The notes beneath the pieces are model-generated. The model was not told where the DNA came from, searched no databases, and saw only the letters and a program-made list of their open reading frames with translations. Below are positions 44,268 to 54,171 of a stretch of DNA of 64,000 bases, in pieces. This DNA comes from Cytophagales bacterium. GTDB lineage: Bacteria > Bacteroidota > Bacteroidia > Cytophagales > Spirosomataceae. The DNA is taken from positions 32,851-96,850 of the forward strand of contig RDXN01000051.1 in assembly GCA_004292855.1 (NCBI GenBank), read 5' to 3'. The translations under genes and the position numbers were made by a program. Position 1 is the first letter of the stretch; each line of letters begins with the position of its first letter.

Positions 44268-45356
44268 TTGAAAATCAATCAATTAACTTTTACGCGATTT
44301 ATTGCCGCGTTGGCTGTTCTTATTTTCCATGGGGCAAGGAGTTCGTACCCATTCACTGAATACCCTGGAAAGTATATTGCAATTTATGGCAATACGGCTG
44401 TGAGTTATTTCTTTTTACTGTCAGGATTCATTATGATTATTGCTTACCTACCAACGTATGAAATGAGACTATTCGATCCGCATAAATACTGGTTAACTCG
44501 AGTAGCCCGGATATATCCGCTGTATGTATTTGCTTTAATACTTACGATTGTATGTACTGTTTGCCTTGAGCATAAATCTGTCTCGATAGCTCAAATTTTT
44601 TTAAGCCTTTTTTTGATTCAATCCTGGTTTCCCGAGTACGCAGGAACCCTTAATGGGCCTGGCTGGTCACTGTCTGTTGAGGCCTTTTTTTATGTTGCCT
44701 TCCCTTTTTTATTGCCATTACTCGTTAAAAAATCAGCAACGAAATTAGGGGTAACTGTCTTACTGGTCTATTTAGCCACATTTTCATTAATATATTATCT
44801 GCTCAGTAGCAACATAAACACATCTTTTCCCTACTTTGAAGAATTCATACTGAAGAATCCCCTTATTCATTTTGCTACATTTCTATTCGGGGCTGTTACT
44901 GGAATAGGCTATCTTAGATTTATCAAGTCCAATCCATATGCAAACAGAAATCTAATTGGTTATTCATTTTTGATTGTAGGGATAGTAATCACTGTCATCA
45001 TAATATCGCTGAATCCACGATTAGAGTACAGGCACAACGGGCTAATGGCCCCTGCATTTATTAGTTTTATCTTAGGATTCGCATTTCTAAAGAAAGAGCC
45101 TGTTGTTGGCTTCATGACTCTTCCAGTAATGATTTACTTAGGTGAAATCAGTTATGGTATCTATATTTTATACCACCCGCTAATCACTATACTACAAAGC
45201 AAAGATTTTTTGTCGATTGGAGACAACTTAGCACGAGATTTATTCAATTTTAGTGTACTGTTTATAATGGCAAGCATTGCTTATCATTTTATTGAAAAGC
45301 CAATGAAAAAACTGATACTTAGAAAAAATGTTTCAACTTCTCAGTTAACCAGTTAA
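44268..45356 (+). CDS. Membrane acyltransferase (acyltransferase 3 / OafA-like)
   Basis: A 362-residue protein with about ten membrane helices. It starts at a TTG, chosen because residues KINQLTFTRFIAALAVLIFHG are the family's usual N-terminus, with the conserved His at 21, and no closer ATG fits. NGPGWSLSVEAFFYVAFPF near 126-144 is the other hallmark. Family members O-acetylate (or otherwise acylate) sugars at the membrane. Followed 37 bases later by a glycosyltransferase. Confidence 0.88.
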   Translation: MKINQLTFTRFIAALAVLIFHGARSSYPFTEYPGKYIAIYGNTAVSYFFLLSGFIMIIAYLPTYEMRLFDPHKYWLTRVARIYPLYVFALILTIVCTVCLEHKSVSIAQIFLSLFLIQSWFPEYAGTLNGPGWSLSVEAFFYVAFPFLLPLLVKKSATKLGVTVLLVYLATFSLIYYLLSSNINTSFPYFEEFILKNPLIHFATFLFGAVTGIGYLRFIKSNPYANRNLIGYSFLIVGIVITVIIISLNPRLEYRHNGLMAPAFISFILGFAFLKKEPVVGFMTLPVMIYLGEISYGIYILYHPLITILQSKDFLSIGDNLARDLFNFSVLFIMASIAYHFIEKPMKKLILRKNVSTSQLTS

Positions 45357-45393
45357 TTATTCATAACTATATAATCTTTGGCTATTTACAGTA

Positions 45394-46554
45394 GTGAGAA
45401 ATATTATTTTCATCAATTCACACCCCATTCAGTATTTTGCCCCAATGTACAAATACATGAATGAGCACGATATAAAAACTCAGGCATGGTATTGCTCAGA
45501 CATTTCTGTAAAAGGGGGGCTAGACAAACAATTTGGCGTTCAAGTTAAATGGGACGTACCCCTATTGGATGGTTATGAGCATACATTTTTCAAAAACTAC
45601 ACATGGCATCCCGACATTACAGATAGCTTTTTCAGTGCCATAAACTGGGGAATGATCTACCAACTTTTCAAACAACCCAAATCAGTTATCGTTGTTCATG
45701 GGTGGCATTATCTCACTCATTTTTTGATACTAATGCTGGGACAGTTTCGGGGCCATACTGTATGTGTGCGTTGCGATATGCCTCAAAATCTTGAGGCATT
45801 AAAGAAAGGTTGGAAACAACGTGTGAAGTACTTCGGGTTAAAGTATATCCTTTTCCCAAGAATCAATTATTTTCTATATATAGGCACACAGAATCGTTTA
45901 TTATATAAGCGTTATGATATATTAGATAAAAGACTAGTATTCTGCCCTTACTCCGTTGACAATGAACGATTTAAAAAGGAAAGGTTATTTCTCAGTGATA
46001 AGAGAAATGATATTTTAAAGAAATTAGGAATAGGCCCCGACGAGAAAGTGATCTTGTATACTGGCAAGTATATAGCCATAAAAAGACCTATAGATCTGCT
46101 GAAAGCTTTCTCTCTCTTGAATGATCCCGACACATGGCTCATTATGGTAGGCGAAGGCGACCTGCGTTCTGAAATGGAGACTTATATTCGTGAGCATGGC
46201 TTGACAAGAGTTATTCTTACAGGATTTGTGAATCAGTCCCTAATAGCTGAGTACTACTCAATCAGTGATGTCCTGGTAATGTGTACTATTGGCGATAACT
46301 GGGGCCTGTCAATAAACGAAGGCATGTGTTTCAACTTGCCCGTGGTTGTTTCTGATCTGACTGGTTGTGCCGATGATTTGATCATACCCGGTGTTAACGG
46401 CTATGTTTTCGAGACAGGAAATGCTGCTGATTTAGCGGTCAAACTCAGGGATATACTTTTTGGTAAGACACTGACCTGGGAGGTCTCGTCGGAAGCCATA
46501 ATTGATAAATACAGCTATTCGGAAGTTGTAAAAAATCTCAACCAATTGTTATAA
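45394..46554 (+). CDS. Glycosyltransferase family 4
   Basis: A 386-residue GT-B glycosyltransferase starting at a GTG (first residues RNIIFINSHPIQYFAP, matching the family start). The C-terminal domain has ILYTGKYIAIKRPIDLL near 212-228, the GEGDLR block and a final SINEGMCFNLPVV (E-x7-E type) near 308-320. It is a retaining cytoplasmic transferase acting on the repeat unit. Donor unknown. Confidence 0.87.
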   Translation: MRNIIFINSHPIQYFAPMYKYMNEHDIKTQAWYCSDISVKGGLDKQFGVQVKWDVPLLDGYEHTFFKNYTWHPDITDSFFSAINWGMIYQLFKQPKSVIVVHGWHYLTHFLILMLGQFRGHTVCVRCDMPQNLEALKKGWKQRVKYFGLKYILFPRINYFLYIGTQNRLLYKRYDILDKRLVFCPYSVDNERFKKERLFLSDKRNDILKKLGIGPDEKVILYTGKYIAIKRPIDLLKAFSLLNDPDTWLIMVGEGDLRSEMETYIREHGLTRVILTGFVNQSLIAEYYSISDVLVMCTIGDNWGLSINEGMCFNLPVVVSDLTGCADDLIIPGVNGYVFETGNAADLAVKLRDILFGKTLTWEVSSEAIIDKYSYSEVVKNLNQLL

Positions 46555-46598
46555 GCAGTGCTGGTTTGATTTTGATCAGCCCTCAAATTCAATTTATC

Positions 46599-47402
46599 AT
46601 GAACTACTTTTCACGCAAGTTTTCCGCTTTAAAAGAACTCCTGTATTTTACGAATTGGCCTATACTGTTAGTGGGTAGATTACCCATTTTCAGTAACCGT
46701 TTCGCACTCTATCAAAAAGATTCTATTAGTTTTATAACAGATTATCAGGGTGGCGATTCAACCGGGGCGAGGCATCTTCTGGCATCGAACCTGTACAAAG
46801 ATTTCATCGAACGGATAGCGTCGAAGGGAGAGAAAATCACTACTCTTTTAGATGTTGGCGCCAACAATGGCGGGTTCATTTTACACCTGATTAATCGCTT
46901 TCCCCGACAATTACGGAAAATTGTGGCTGTTGAGTTTAATTACAGGACTTACCTTCGTTTGCATTTCAATGTACTTTATAATACTGATACCGACACGGAT
47001 GTAGAATTAATCAACGCTGCTGCTGCGGGTTCTGATGGTTGGTTACAATCAGAAGACAATTAGGGATCAACTGGTAACAGTATTTATTCTACAACGAATA
47101 CCGTAAAGTCTATTCGGTTGCCTACCATTACATTCGATTCGCTATACGAAAACAAAGTAAGAACCGGTTTAATTGATTTATGCAAAATAGACATAGAAGG
47201 AGCTGAATACGAGTTCCTTAGTCCTAAAAGCAGCCAATGTTTAAACAAGATCAAATACTTACTGATAGAAATTCACGGTAATAGAAGTGGCAATCCGCAG
47301 CAACTAATTGAGAACATTGTTTCTCGAGGTTTTGTAACGCTTATCGCTGGAAATAGCATCAGCCCAGAGGTCTTTTTATTTGAGAACACGTCTCTCAACT
47401 GA
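46599..47402 (+). pseudogene. FkbM family methyltransferase interrupted by an in-frame TAG
   Basis: The frame from the ATG at 46599 has motif I TLLDVGANNGG (about residues 87-97). It meets a TAG at 47061-47063, and the same frame then stays open to a TGA at 47400-47402. It carries the FkbM hallmark LCKIDIEGAEYEFL after the stop. No frame change is needed, so one base change (for example from TGG, CAG or TAC/TAT) explains the break. The full protein would be about 267 residues. It may be a recent nonsense mutation, a sequencing error or a suppressed stop. If truly broken, the polysaccharide lacks this methylation, unless the FkbM gene at 54172 substitutes. Confidence 0.85.
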
Positions 47403-47437
47403 CTCTCATCAGGGCTTCATACTATTCTATTTAGACA

Positions 47438-48532
47438 ATGTCATCATCAACAGCGGCAGCAAATGTTCTTATTTACAGGTTAGGAAGCCTTGGAGATACT
47501 GTAATAGCGTTGCCATGCTTTCATAAAATAAGAGAGCATTATCCAAATGCTACAATTACCCTACTCACAAACCGTCCTGTTGCTCATAAAGCAGCACCCA
47601 TTGAAGCCGTGTTAGGGGAAGGATACTTCTTCGACCAGATACTAGCTTATCCAATTGGTACTCGTAATCCATTTCTTATCGTAGAAATCATTCGCAAAAT
47701 CAGGTCATTAAGTATTACGACAGTCATAAATATAACTGCTGCTCGGTCATTGATGTCAATTGAACGGGACAAATGGTTTTTTCGAGCGGCAGGCGTCAGA
47801 GAGTTAATCGGATTTCCAGACAAACCAGAAGACGTAACTCTTTTCTGTGAACCCTCGACGGGTGAATTTGAGTGGGAGGCCAAACGACTGGCCCGACGGT
47901 TAGCACCCATAGGGATGCCTGATTTAACTAACGACAGTAATTGGAACCTTCGGCTAACCCTTTCCGAATATTCTCAGGCAGACAATTTCCTGAGAGGTGT
48001 AGCCGGAAATACGCCTTTGTTGGCTATTAGTGCAGGCACTAAGATGCAAGCGAAAGATTGGGGCGAATCAAACTGGCAAGCCCTCATAAAAAAATTGGGG
48101 GCCTATCTGCCAGATTGGACATTGGTTATGCTTGGAGCCTCAGACGAACGCGATCTGTCTGAGAGGTGCCTACAATGCTGGCCTGGAACCAGCATTAACT
48201 TATGTGGTCAGCCGTCGCCGAGGGTGTCGGCAGTCGTGTTGCAAAAGGCTCGGTTATTCGTCGGACACGACAGCGGCCCAATGCACCTTGCTGCCTGTGT
48301 AGGTACGCCCTGTGTGGCCATTTTTTCGGCCAGGAACCTCCCACGACAATGGTATCCGAGGGGTGATTCCAACAAGATATTATATACGCCTACCGATTGT
48401 GCAGGATGTGGTTTGGAGGTCTGTATCAAGGAGAAGAAAAAATGTATTTCTTCTATTTCTGTGGATCAGGTTTTCCAATCAATCGTTAGCATTCTTGGTG
48501 GTAAAATGAATGAAACAAAGAGTTCTGTTTAA
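47438..48532 (+). CDS. Glycosyltransferase family 9 (heptosyltransferase-like)
   Basis: A 364-residue GT-B protein resembling ADP-heptose:LPS heptosyltransferases. The N-terminus is NVLIYRLGSLGDTVIALPCFHKI near 9-31, and the C-terminal domain has LFVGHDSGPMHLAACVGTPCVAIFSA near 268-293, both hallmark blocks. A Cys-rich DCAGCGLEVC segment follows. It may transfer a heptose or another sugar in the surface glycan. AT/GC content is intermediate between its neighbours. Confidence 0.88.
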   Translation: MSSSTAAANVLIYRLGSLGDTVIALPCFHKIREHYPNATITLLTNRPVAHKAAPIEAVLGEGYFFDQILAYPIGTRNPFLIVEIIRKIRSLSITTVINITAARSLMSIERDKWFFRAAGVRELIGFPDKPEDVTLFCEPSTGEFEWEAKRLARRLAPIGMPDLTNDSNWNLRLTLSEYSQADNFLRGVAGNTPLLAISAGTKMQAKDWGESNWQALIKKLGAYLPDWTLVMLGASDERDLSERCLQCWPGTSINLCGQPSPRVSAVVLQKARLFVGHDSGPMHLAACVGTPCVAIFSARNLPRQWYPRGDSNKILYTPTDCAGCGLEVCIKEKKKCISSISVDQVFQSIVSILGGKMNETKSSV

Positions 48533-48613
48533 TATTTTTGTTACTCTGTCTTGTTATGATAAATTTTTCTGTATTTCTATTAACCCATTTGAGCGTGTTA
48601 ACAACTTTACATT

Positions 48614-50422
48614 ATGTGCGGCATCCTTGGCCAAATCGTTTTCGACCAGCACACCTACCTGCCCGACCAAGTCCCTTCTTTGGAGTTACTTTGCCATCGG
48701 GGACCTGACGGAAAGGGAGAATGGTTCAGCAATGATCGGAGAGCTTACCTCGGCCACACCCGTTTAGCCATACTGGAACCGACCCCGGCGGGGTACCAGC
48801 CCATGCCAGATTCAGCAGACCGGTTTGTGATTACGTTTAATGGCGAATTATACAATCACCTATTCCTACGTGCGCTACTACCCAACATTGACTGGCGGGG
48901 AACATCGGATACCGAAACACTGATTGAGCTGCTGGCAAGCAGGGGACCATCGAGCTTATCAATGTTGAAAGGTATGTTTGCCTTCGCGTTGTTCGATACC
49001 GAAAATCAGTCGCTGTTCCTGGCACGGGACCGCTTCGGCATTAAACCGCTTTGGGTTTGGCACAATGAAAACCTGTTCCGGTTTTCTTCCGAAATCAGGC
49101 CATTGTTGTCTGGCTCGTCAATTCAATTGAGCCAAGACGCTCTCAGTGAGTATATTGCCTTTGGCCATATGCCCGGATCAGCACCCAACTTCAACGGTAT
49201 ATACTCCATCCCGCCCGGTGGCTGGATGAAAGTGAGCCATACCGGGGCCATCGAAACCGGTATGTGGTGGCCCAATGCCACCGATATTACGCCAGCAATT
49301 CAGTCGCCGAAAAAAGCAGATTGTGCTAAACAAGTTCGGTATCTGATGACTCAGGCCGTTGAAGAACATTTGCTATCGGACGTAGGTGTGGGGGCTTTTT
49401 TGAGTGGCGGCATCGATTCAAGCATCATTACGCTCATTGCTGGACAGGCATTGGGTAAGCAATTGAAAACGTTTACAGTCGGTTTTCCAAACAGCGACCA
49501 TGACGAACGCGACATCGCCAAAAAAGTGGCTATTTTAGCCGGTTCCGAACATCACGAAATTGAGGTGGACGAACATGCGTGCCTCGATTGGGTTAAGGAA
49601 GCCGTATTGTCGCTCGATATTCCTTCGGTGGATGCCATAAATACGTACATCGTATCGAAGGCCGTGCAGCGGTCCGGTGTCAAAGTGGCTTTGTCGGGGC
49701 TTGGGGGTGATGAATTGTTTGGTGGCTACCCCAGTTTTTCGAGTGTCCCGATACTTCGCAACTTACGATTTCTACCTGATGGTCTGCGGCAATTACTTGT
49801 TAATCAACTCCCCGACAGTTATCGGGAAAAACTAGCTGACCTGACTGATACAAGTATAGTGAATCTGACTGTAGCTCGCCGACGATTTGTATCTGTCAGT
49901 AAGCTACATAGTCTGAATCTTGGCAGTGGAACCCCGGCTATTCCGTTTACGCCACCGGGTTTAGACACGATGGGGCAGGTTTCGTGGGGAGAAATGCAGG
50001 GGTATATGATTCCGATGATCCTGCGCGACAGCGATCAGATGAGTATGGCCGTTGGTTTGGAGATTCGGGTGCCTTTTTTGGATCATCAATTAGTCGAGAC
50101 GGTGCTGACAATGCCCCAGCGTTGCAAAATGGGTAAGGGAACAAAGCCCCTGCTGGTCGAAGCGTTTCGGGATGAACTGCCCTCAGTTGTATATAACCGC
50201 CCCAAACAGGGTTTCTCATTACCAATGGACAGTTGGATTCGGGGGCCGTTAGCCAGTTTTACATACGAAGGCACACAAGCTGCAATTAAATTGTTCGGTC
50301 ACTCAACCCCTGCCGATAGCTGGCGAGCCTTTCAAGATGGGAAGTTGCATTGGACGCGTATATGGAGCTGGTGCATTCTAGGGCACTGGGCTAGTCGGTA
50401 TATGGCGGTGGAACAAGTATGA
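48614..50422 (+). CDS. asnB: Asparagine synthase (glutamine-hydrolysing) family amidotransferase
   Basis: A 602-residue two-domain enzyme. The N-terminal class II glutaminase begins MCGILG with nucleophile Cys2. The C-terminal synthetase has the PP-loop LSGGIDSS near 262-269 and SGLGGDELFGGYPSF near 356-370. In glycan loci these proteins often amidate uronic acid sugars rather than make free asparagine; that role is inferred from context. Its stop overlaps the next glycosyltransferase by 4 bases. Confidence 0.92.
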   Translation: MCGILGQIVFDQHTYLPDQVPSLELLCHRGPDGKGEWFSNDRRAYLGHTRLAILEPTPAGYQPMPDSADRFVITFNGELYNHLFLRALLPNIDWRGTSDTETLIELLASRGPSSLSMLKGMFAFALFDTENQSLFLARDRFGIKPLWVWHNENLFRFSSEIRPLLSGSSIQLSQDALSEYIAFGHMPGSAPNFNGIYSIPPGGWMKVSHTGAIETGMWWPNATDITPAIQSPKKADCAKQVRYLMTQAVEEHLLSDVGVGAFLSGGIDSSIITLIAGQALGKQLKTFTVGFPNSDHDERDIAKKVAILAGSEHHEIEVDEHACLDWVKEAVLSLDIPSVDAINTYIVSKAVQRSGVKVALSGLGGDELFGGYPSFSSVPILRNLRFLPDGLRQLLVNQLPDSYREKLADLTDTSIVNLTVARRRFVSVSKLHSLNLGSGTPAIPFTPPGLDTMGQVSWGEMQGYMIPMILRDSDQMSMAVGLEIRVPFLDHQLVETVLTMPQRCKMGKGTKPLLVEAFRDELPSVVYNRPKQGFSLPMDSWIRGPLASFTYEGTQAAIKLFGHSTPADSWRAFQDGKLHWTRIWSWCILGHWASRYMAVEQV

Positions 50423-51654
50423 AAGTTCTTAGATTGATTGGAAGCATGGACCCTTTGACGGGTGGCCCCTGTCAGGGGATTCGCAACTCCATTGCCGCAT
50501 TGACTACGTTGGGGGTGTACAACGAAGTGGTTTGTCTAGATGCCCCCAATGCGAATTATCTTGGCGCAGATCCGTTTCCCATTCATACCCTTGGACCGAG
50601 CAAAAGTCCGTGGCATTATAGTGCAAAGCTACTCCCTTGGCTACTGGAACAGTTGCCGAAGTTTGATGTGCTGATTGTTCATGGGTTGTGGCTCTACCCC
50701 AGTTATGCGGCTCGGCAGGCTCAGCAAAAGCTTAAACAACAGCGCATTAAGAATCAAGACCTGAAAATTCCCTGCTTATTCATCATGCCGCATGGAATGC
50801 TTGATCCGTGGTTTCAGGAGGCCAAAACACGACAACTAAAAGCAATTCGCAACTGGTTTTATTGGAAATTGATTGAACACAAGGTCGTGCGGGATGCAGA
50901 TGGGTTGTTGTTCACCTCGGAAACCGAATTACAGATGGCGCGGCTTCCGTTCAAGCCTTATCAACCTAAGCAGGAAGTAAACGTGGGTTACGGTATTCAG
51001 GAACCACCCGCTTACAGCCAATCCATGAAGGAGGCTTTCCGCGCGCATCATCCTGACTCAAACAAGACGCCGTATCTGCTCTTTATAAGCCGTATACACG
51101 AGAAAAAAGGGGTCGACTTGCTACTGAAAGCATATGCTGGTATTGTAGAGCAGCAGCCCCAACGTAATTTCCCAAATCTGGTTATTGCCGGTCCCGGCTT
51201 AGATACGCATTTTGGAGAAAAACTTCACCAGTTCGCGAGCGAAACGCCTTGCTTACAACAAAGGGTTTTCTTTACGGGTATGTTGACAGGTTTAGCTAAA
51301 TGGGGGGCTTTTTATGGTTGTGAAGCGTTTGTCCTTCCCAGCCATCAGGAGAACTTTGGCATTGCCGTTGCCGAAGCAATGGCCTGCGGAAAGCCAGTTC
51401 TGATCTCAAATCGAGTCAATATTTGGCGCGAAATAGAATCAGGAGGGGGCGGACTGGTAACCGACAACATCTTGGAAGGGGTTGAAAAACTGTTGCTAAA
51501 CTGGTTTAACCTTGATACTCAAAACAGGGAAGTAATGGGAAAGCAAGCCAGACAGATATTTTCGACAAATTATGCTGTTGCTCCCGCTGCAATTAGATTC
51601 AAGAGTGCATTTAGTTGGCAAGGAACTACTTTAGACAAAATTCCAATCGATTAA
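50419..51654 (+). CDS. Glycosyltransferase family 4
   Basis: A 411-residue GT-B transferase. It opens KVLRLIGSMDPLTGGPCQGIRN; the C-terminal domain has LLFISRIHEKKGVDLLLKAY near 216-235 and SHQENFGIAVAEAMACGKPVL near 309-329 (E-x7-E motif). ATG overlaps the asnB stop (ATGA), so the two are coupled. It adds a sugar to the lipid-linked intermediate; donor unknown. Confidence 0.9.
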   Translation: MKVLRLIGSMDPLTGGPCQGIRNSIAALTTLGVYNEVVCLDAPNANYLGADPFPIHTLGPSKSPWHYSAKLLPWLLEQLPKFDVLIVHGLWLYPSYAARQAQQKLKQQRIKNQDLKIPCLFIMPHGMLDPWFQEAKTRQLKAIRNWFYWKLIEHKVVRDADGLLFTSETELQMARLPFKPYQPKQEVNVGYGIQEPPAYSQSMKEAFRAHHPDSNKTPYLLFISRIHEKKGVDLLLKAYAGIVEQQPQRNFPNLVIAGPGLDTHFGEKLHQFASETPCLQQRVFFTGMLTGLAKWGAFYGCEAFVLPSHQENFGIAVAEAMACGKPVLISNRVNIWREIESGGGGLVTDNILEGVEKLLLNWFNLDTQNREVMGKQARQIFSTNYAVAPAAIRFKSAFSWQGTTLDKIPID

Positions 51655-51656
51655 TT

Positions 51657-52595
51657 ATGAAATCAGCTTCACATTCTTCCGGCGTAAGTTTACTTGATAA
51701 GCTAGTCTATTTTTACAAACTCTATCGGATTCGGATTCGTACAAACAAGTCTGATTCAATTATTCCTTGGGATGATATTCGAGAATACACGACCATTATT
51801 GAAAAATATTGCCCTAAAGGGTTTAATAAACTAGATGAGCATCGAACGTTAGAAATTGGATATGGAGCACGTCCATGGCGTTTGCTATCACTCGCATCGT
51901 TAGGGGTTGATATTAAAGGTATTGATCTTGATAGGCCAACTTATGGATTTAGTCCGAAACGGCTGTGGGAAGCTTTGAGGGAGAATGGTTTTGAGCGATT
52001 TTTAAAATCATTTGTGCGTGCCGCGATTTTTGACCGAGCTGATTTAAATACACTAAAAAGACAACTTCAAAAGATTGATAGAGAACTTGTTATAGAAGAA
52101 TCAAGGATGGTCATTGGCAATGCAAGAGACGGTAATCATTTTGAACCTAACCAATTTTCTTTTGCTTTTTCGGAAGATGTTTTTGAACATATTTCAAGCG
52201 ACGAGCTGCCATCTGTGTTAGACAATATAAAAGTGTGGATGAAGCCAGGAGGAATATTAGTAATTCGTCCTAACGTGTGGACAGGAATTTGTGGAGGGCA
52301 TGATCCTGATTACTACCCGTATGATGTATTGACAAAACAGGCACCTCGTGATAGACCTTGGGAACACCTTTTAAACCCAGACTTTGCTGTCAATACATAT
52401 TTAAATAAATTAAGAATTAAAGACTATGTAAATCTGTTTACTGAACGATTCGAAATAATGGAAGTGAAGCAAAAACATGAAGAGTTAGGTAAGGAATATC
52501 TTACGCCAATGTTGCTTGAGAAATTACTACCTAACTATACCGAAGAAGAGTTGCTTACCAATCAAACTAGATTTGTATTGCGAGTAAATAAGTAG
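51657..52595 (+). CDS. SAM-dependent methyltransferase-like protein
   Basis: 312 residues from the ATG at 51657, two bases after the preceding stop. A motif-I-like LEIGYGARPWRL is near 63-74, and the Methyltransf-type FSEDVFEHISSDELPSVLDN followed by WMKPGGILVIRPN is near 170-205. The DNA is much more AT-rich than the genes on either side, suggesting that it was inserted separately. Substrate unknown, probably a glycan precursor. Confidence 0.75.
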   Translation: MKSASHSSGVSLLDKLVYFYKLYRIRIRTNKSDSIIPWDDIREYTTIIEKYCPKGFNKLDEHRTLEIGYGARPWRLLSLASLGVDIKGIDLDRPTYGFSPKRLWEALRENGFERFLKSFVRAAIFDRADLNTLKRQLQKIDRELVIEESRMVIGNARDGNHFEPNQFSFAFSEDVFEHISSDELPSVLDNIKVWMKPGGILVIRPNVWTGICGGHDPDYYPYDVLTKQAPRDRPWEHLLNPDFAVNTYLNKLRIKDYVNLFTERFEIMEVKQKHEELGKEYLTPMLLEKLLPNYTEEELLTNQTRFVLRVNK

Positions 52596-52611
52596 CCTTT
52601 TATTTGAAATA

Positions 52612-53178
52612 ATGTATAATAAAGATACATTTACTGGTCCGTCGTTTTCCTTAAGAAACCGCGTGGCACGAGTTGCTTGGGGCGTTGTAAATGCTTTACT
52701 TTTTAAATTTTCTCCAAAACCTTTCCATCGGTGGCGTTCGTTTTTGCTCCGCCGTTTTGGGGCTACCGTTGGCCGGGGGGTACACGTTTATCCCAACGTG
52801 AAGATTTGGGCACCCTGGAATTTAACGCTGGGCGATGAGTGCGGAGTTGGGAACGGGGCCATTCTGTATTCTCAGGGCCACATTACCATTGGCAAGCGAA
52901 CCGTGATTTCGCAGGGAGCACATTTGTGCGCCGGTACACATGATTATACACAACCCGGTTTCCCGCTCATCACCAAACCCATTCACATTGGCGATCATGC
53001 CTGGGTAGCGGCTGAAGTCTTTGTCCATCCGGGCGTTACCATTGGTGAGGGAACTGTTATCGGTGCCCGTTCAGTAGTACAGAAAGACATGCCTGCCTGG
53101 ATGATTTGCGGAGGACACCCCTGTAAACCGCTTAAAGACAGAGAATTAACGGGTACATACCACGTTCATAATGCTTGA
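52612..53178 (+). CDS. LbetaH acyltransferase (WcaF-like)
   Basis: A 188-residue left-handed beta-helix (hexapeptide-repeat) transferase. The N-terminal helix is followed by hexad repeats from about 50 to 165: VHVYPNVKIWAPWNLTLGDE, GNGAILYSQGHITIGKRTVISQGAHLCAGTHDY, HIGDHAWVAAEVFVHPGVTIGEGTVIGARSVV. This is the WcaF/colanic acid acetyltransferase pattern, including the conserved His of GTHDY. It uses acetyl-CoA to acetylate a sugar in the cytoplasm. It overlaps the next gene by 8 bases. Confidence 0.9.
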   Translation: MYNKDTFTGPSFSLRNRVARVAWGVVNALLFKFSPKPFHRWRSFLLRRFGATVGRGVHVYPNVKIWAPWNLTLGDECGVGNGAILYSQGHITIGKRTVISQGAHLCAGTHDYTQPGFPLITKPIHIGDHAWVAAEVFVHPGVTIGEGTVIGARSVVQKDMPAWMICGGHPCKPLKDRELTGTYHVHNA

Positions 53179-54013
53179 CCTCACCATTGCCATTCCCGTC
53201 AGAAACGAAGAGAAAAACCTTGCCAAATGCCTTCGGGCCATCGGCCCTGACTTGGCAAAGCAGGTGGTTGTTATTGACTCGGGCAGCACCGATAATACGG
53301 TTTACATTGCCCGCGAACATGGCGTTGAGGTGATTCAGTTTGTGTGGGATGGCAAATTTCCGAAGAAACGCAACTGGTATTTACGCAACCATACGCCTGC
53401 CACTAAATGGGTTATGTTTTTAGATGCCGACGAGTTTCTGACTGAGGCATTCAAATTGGAATTGCGGGAAACTCTGTCGCGTAATGATGCTACCGTGGGT
53501 TACTGGCTGCGTTACACCATCTATTTTTTAGGCAAGGTGAACAAGGGAGGTTATTTCCTGCATAAACTGGCCCTGTTTCAGGTAGCGGCTGGCGAGTATG
53601 AGCGCATCGACGAAGATCAGTGGAGCAAGCTCGATATGGAAATACACGAACACCCGGTGCTGAATGGCGAAGTTGGGATGATTCGGAGTAAAATTGACCA
53701 TCAGGACTTGCGGGGCGTTTCGTATTACGTAACTAAGCACAATGAGTATTCAAGTTGGGAAGCCGCCCGGTATTTAAAAACACTCAATGAAGCCCGATCT
53801 CCCGGTGGATCAGATCGGGGGCATTTTACGTGGATGCAACGGGTGAAGTATGGTCTGATGAGGACGCCTTTATTAGGACCACTTTACTTTCTAGGCAGTT
53901 TTTTCCTTATGGGGGGCTTTCGGGACGGTTCGCGGGGCTTCGCTTTTGCCATTCTCAAAATGGCCTATTTTACTCAGGTCTATTTGAAAATCAGAGAGAT
54001 GGCTAAAGATTAA
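53171..54013 (+). CDS. Glycosyltransferase family 2 (KdtX/WaaE-like)
   Basis: A 280-residue GT-A transferase: LDLTIAIPVRNEEKNLAKCLRAI at 2-24, DSGSTDNT near 37-44, and FLDADEFLT near 86-94 as the DXD-type metal site. The C-terminus has hydrophobic helices (PLYFLGSFFLMGGFRDG). This layout is typical of transferases acting on lipid-linked glycans at the inner membrane. It starts inside the acetyltransferase reading frame. Confidence 0.9.
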   Translation: MLDLTIAIPVRNEEKNLAKCLRAIGPDLAKQVVVIDSGSTDNTVYIAREHGVEVIQFVWDGKFPKKRNWYLRNHTPATKWVMFLDADEFLTEAFKLELRETLSRNDATVGYWLRYTIYFLGKVNKGGYFLHKLALFQVAAGEYERIDEDQWSKLDMEIHEHPVLNGEVGMIRSKIDHQDLRGVSYYVTKHNEYSSWEAARYLKTLNEARSPGGSDRGHFTWMQRVKYGLMRTPLLGPLYFLGSFFLMGGFRDGSRGFAFAILKMAYFTQVYLKIREMAKD

Positions 54014-54171
54014 CCGGCTTATTCTCCCAGCCATCCGCCTGTTGAAGTGGAGAAAACTCTTTCCTGAAGTCGGGAAGCACTTTACAAAGCTGGCGGTAAC
54101 TATAATGTCAATTTACAAAGTACATCTTCATAAACAGAACGAACTTCTGATTCTCTCCAAACACGTAAAAT

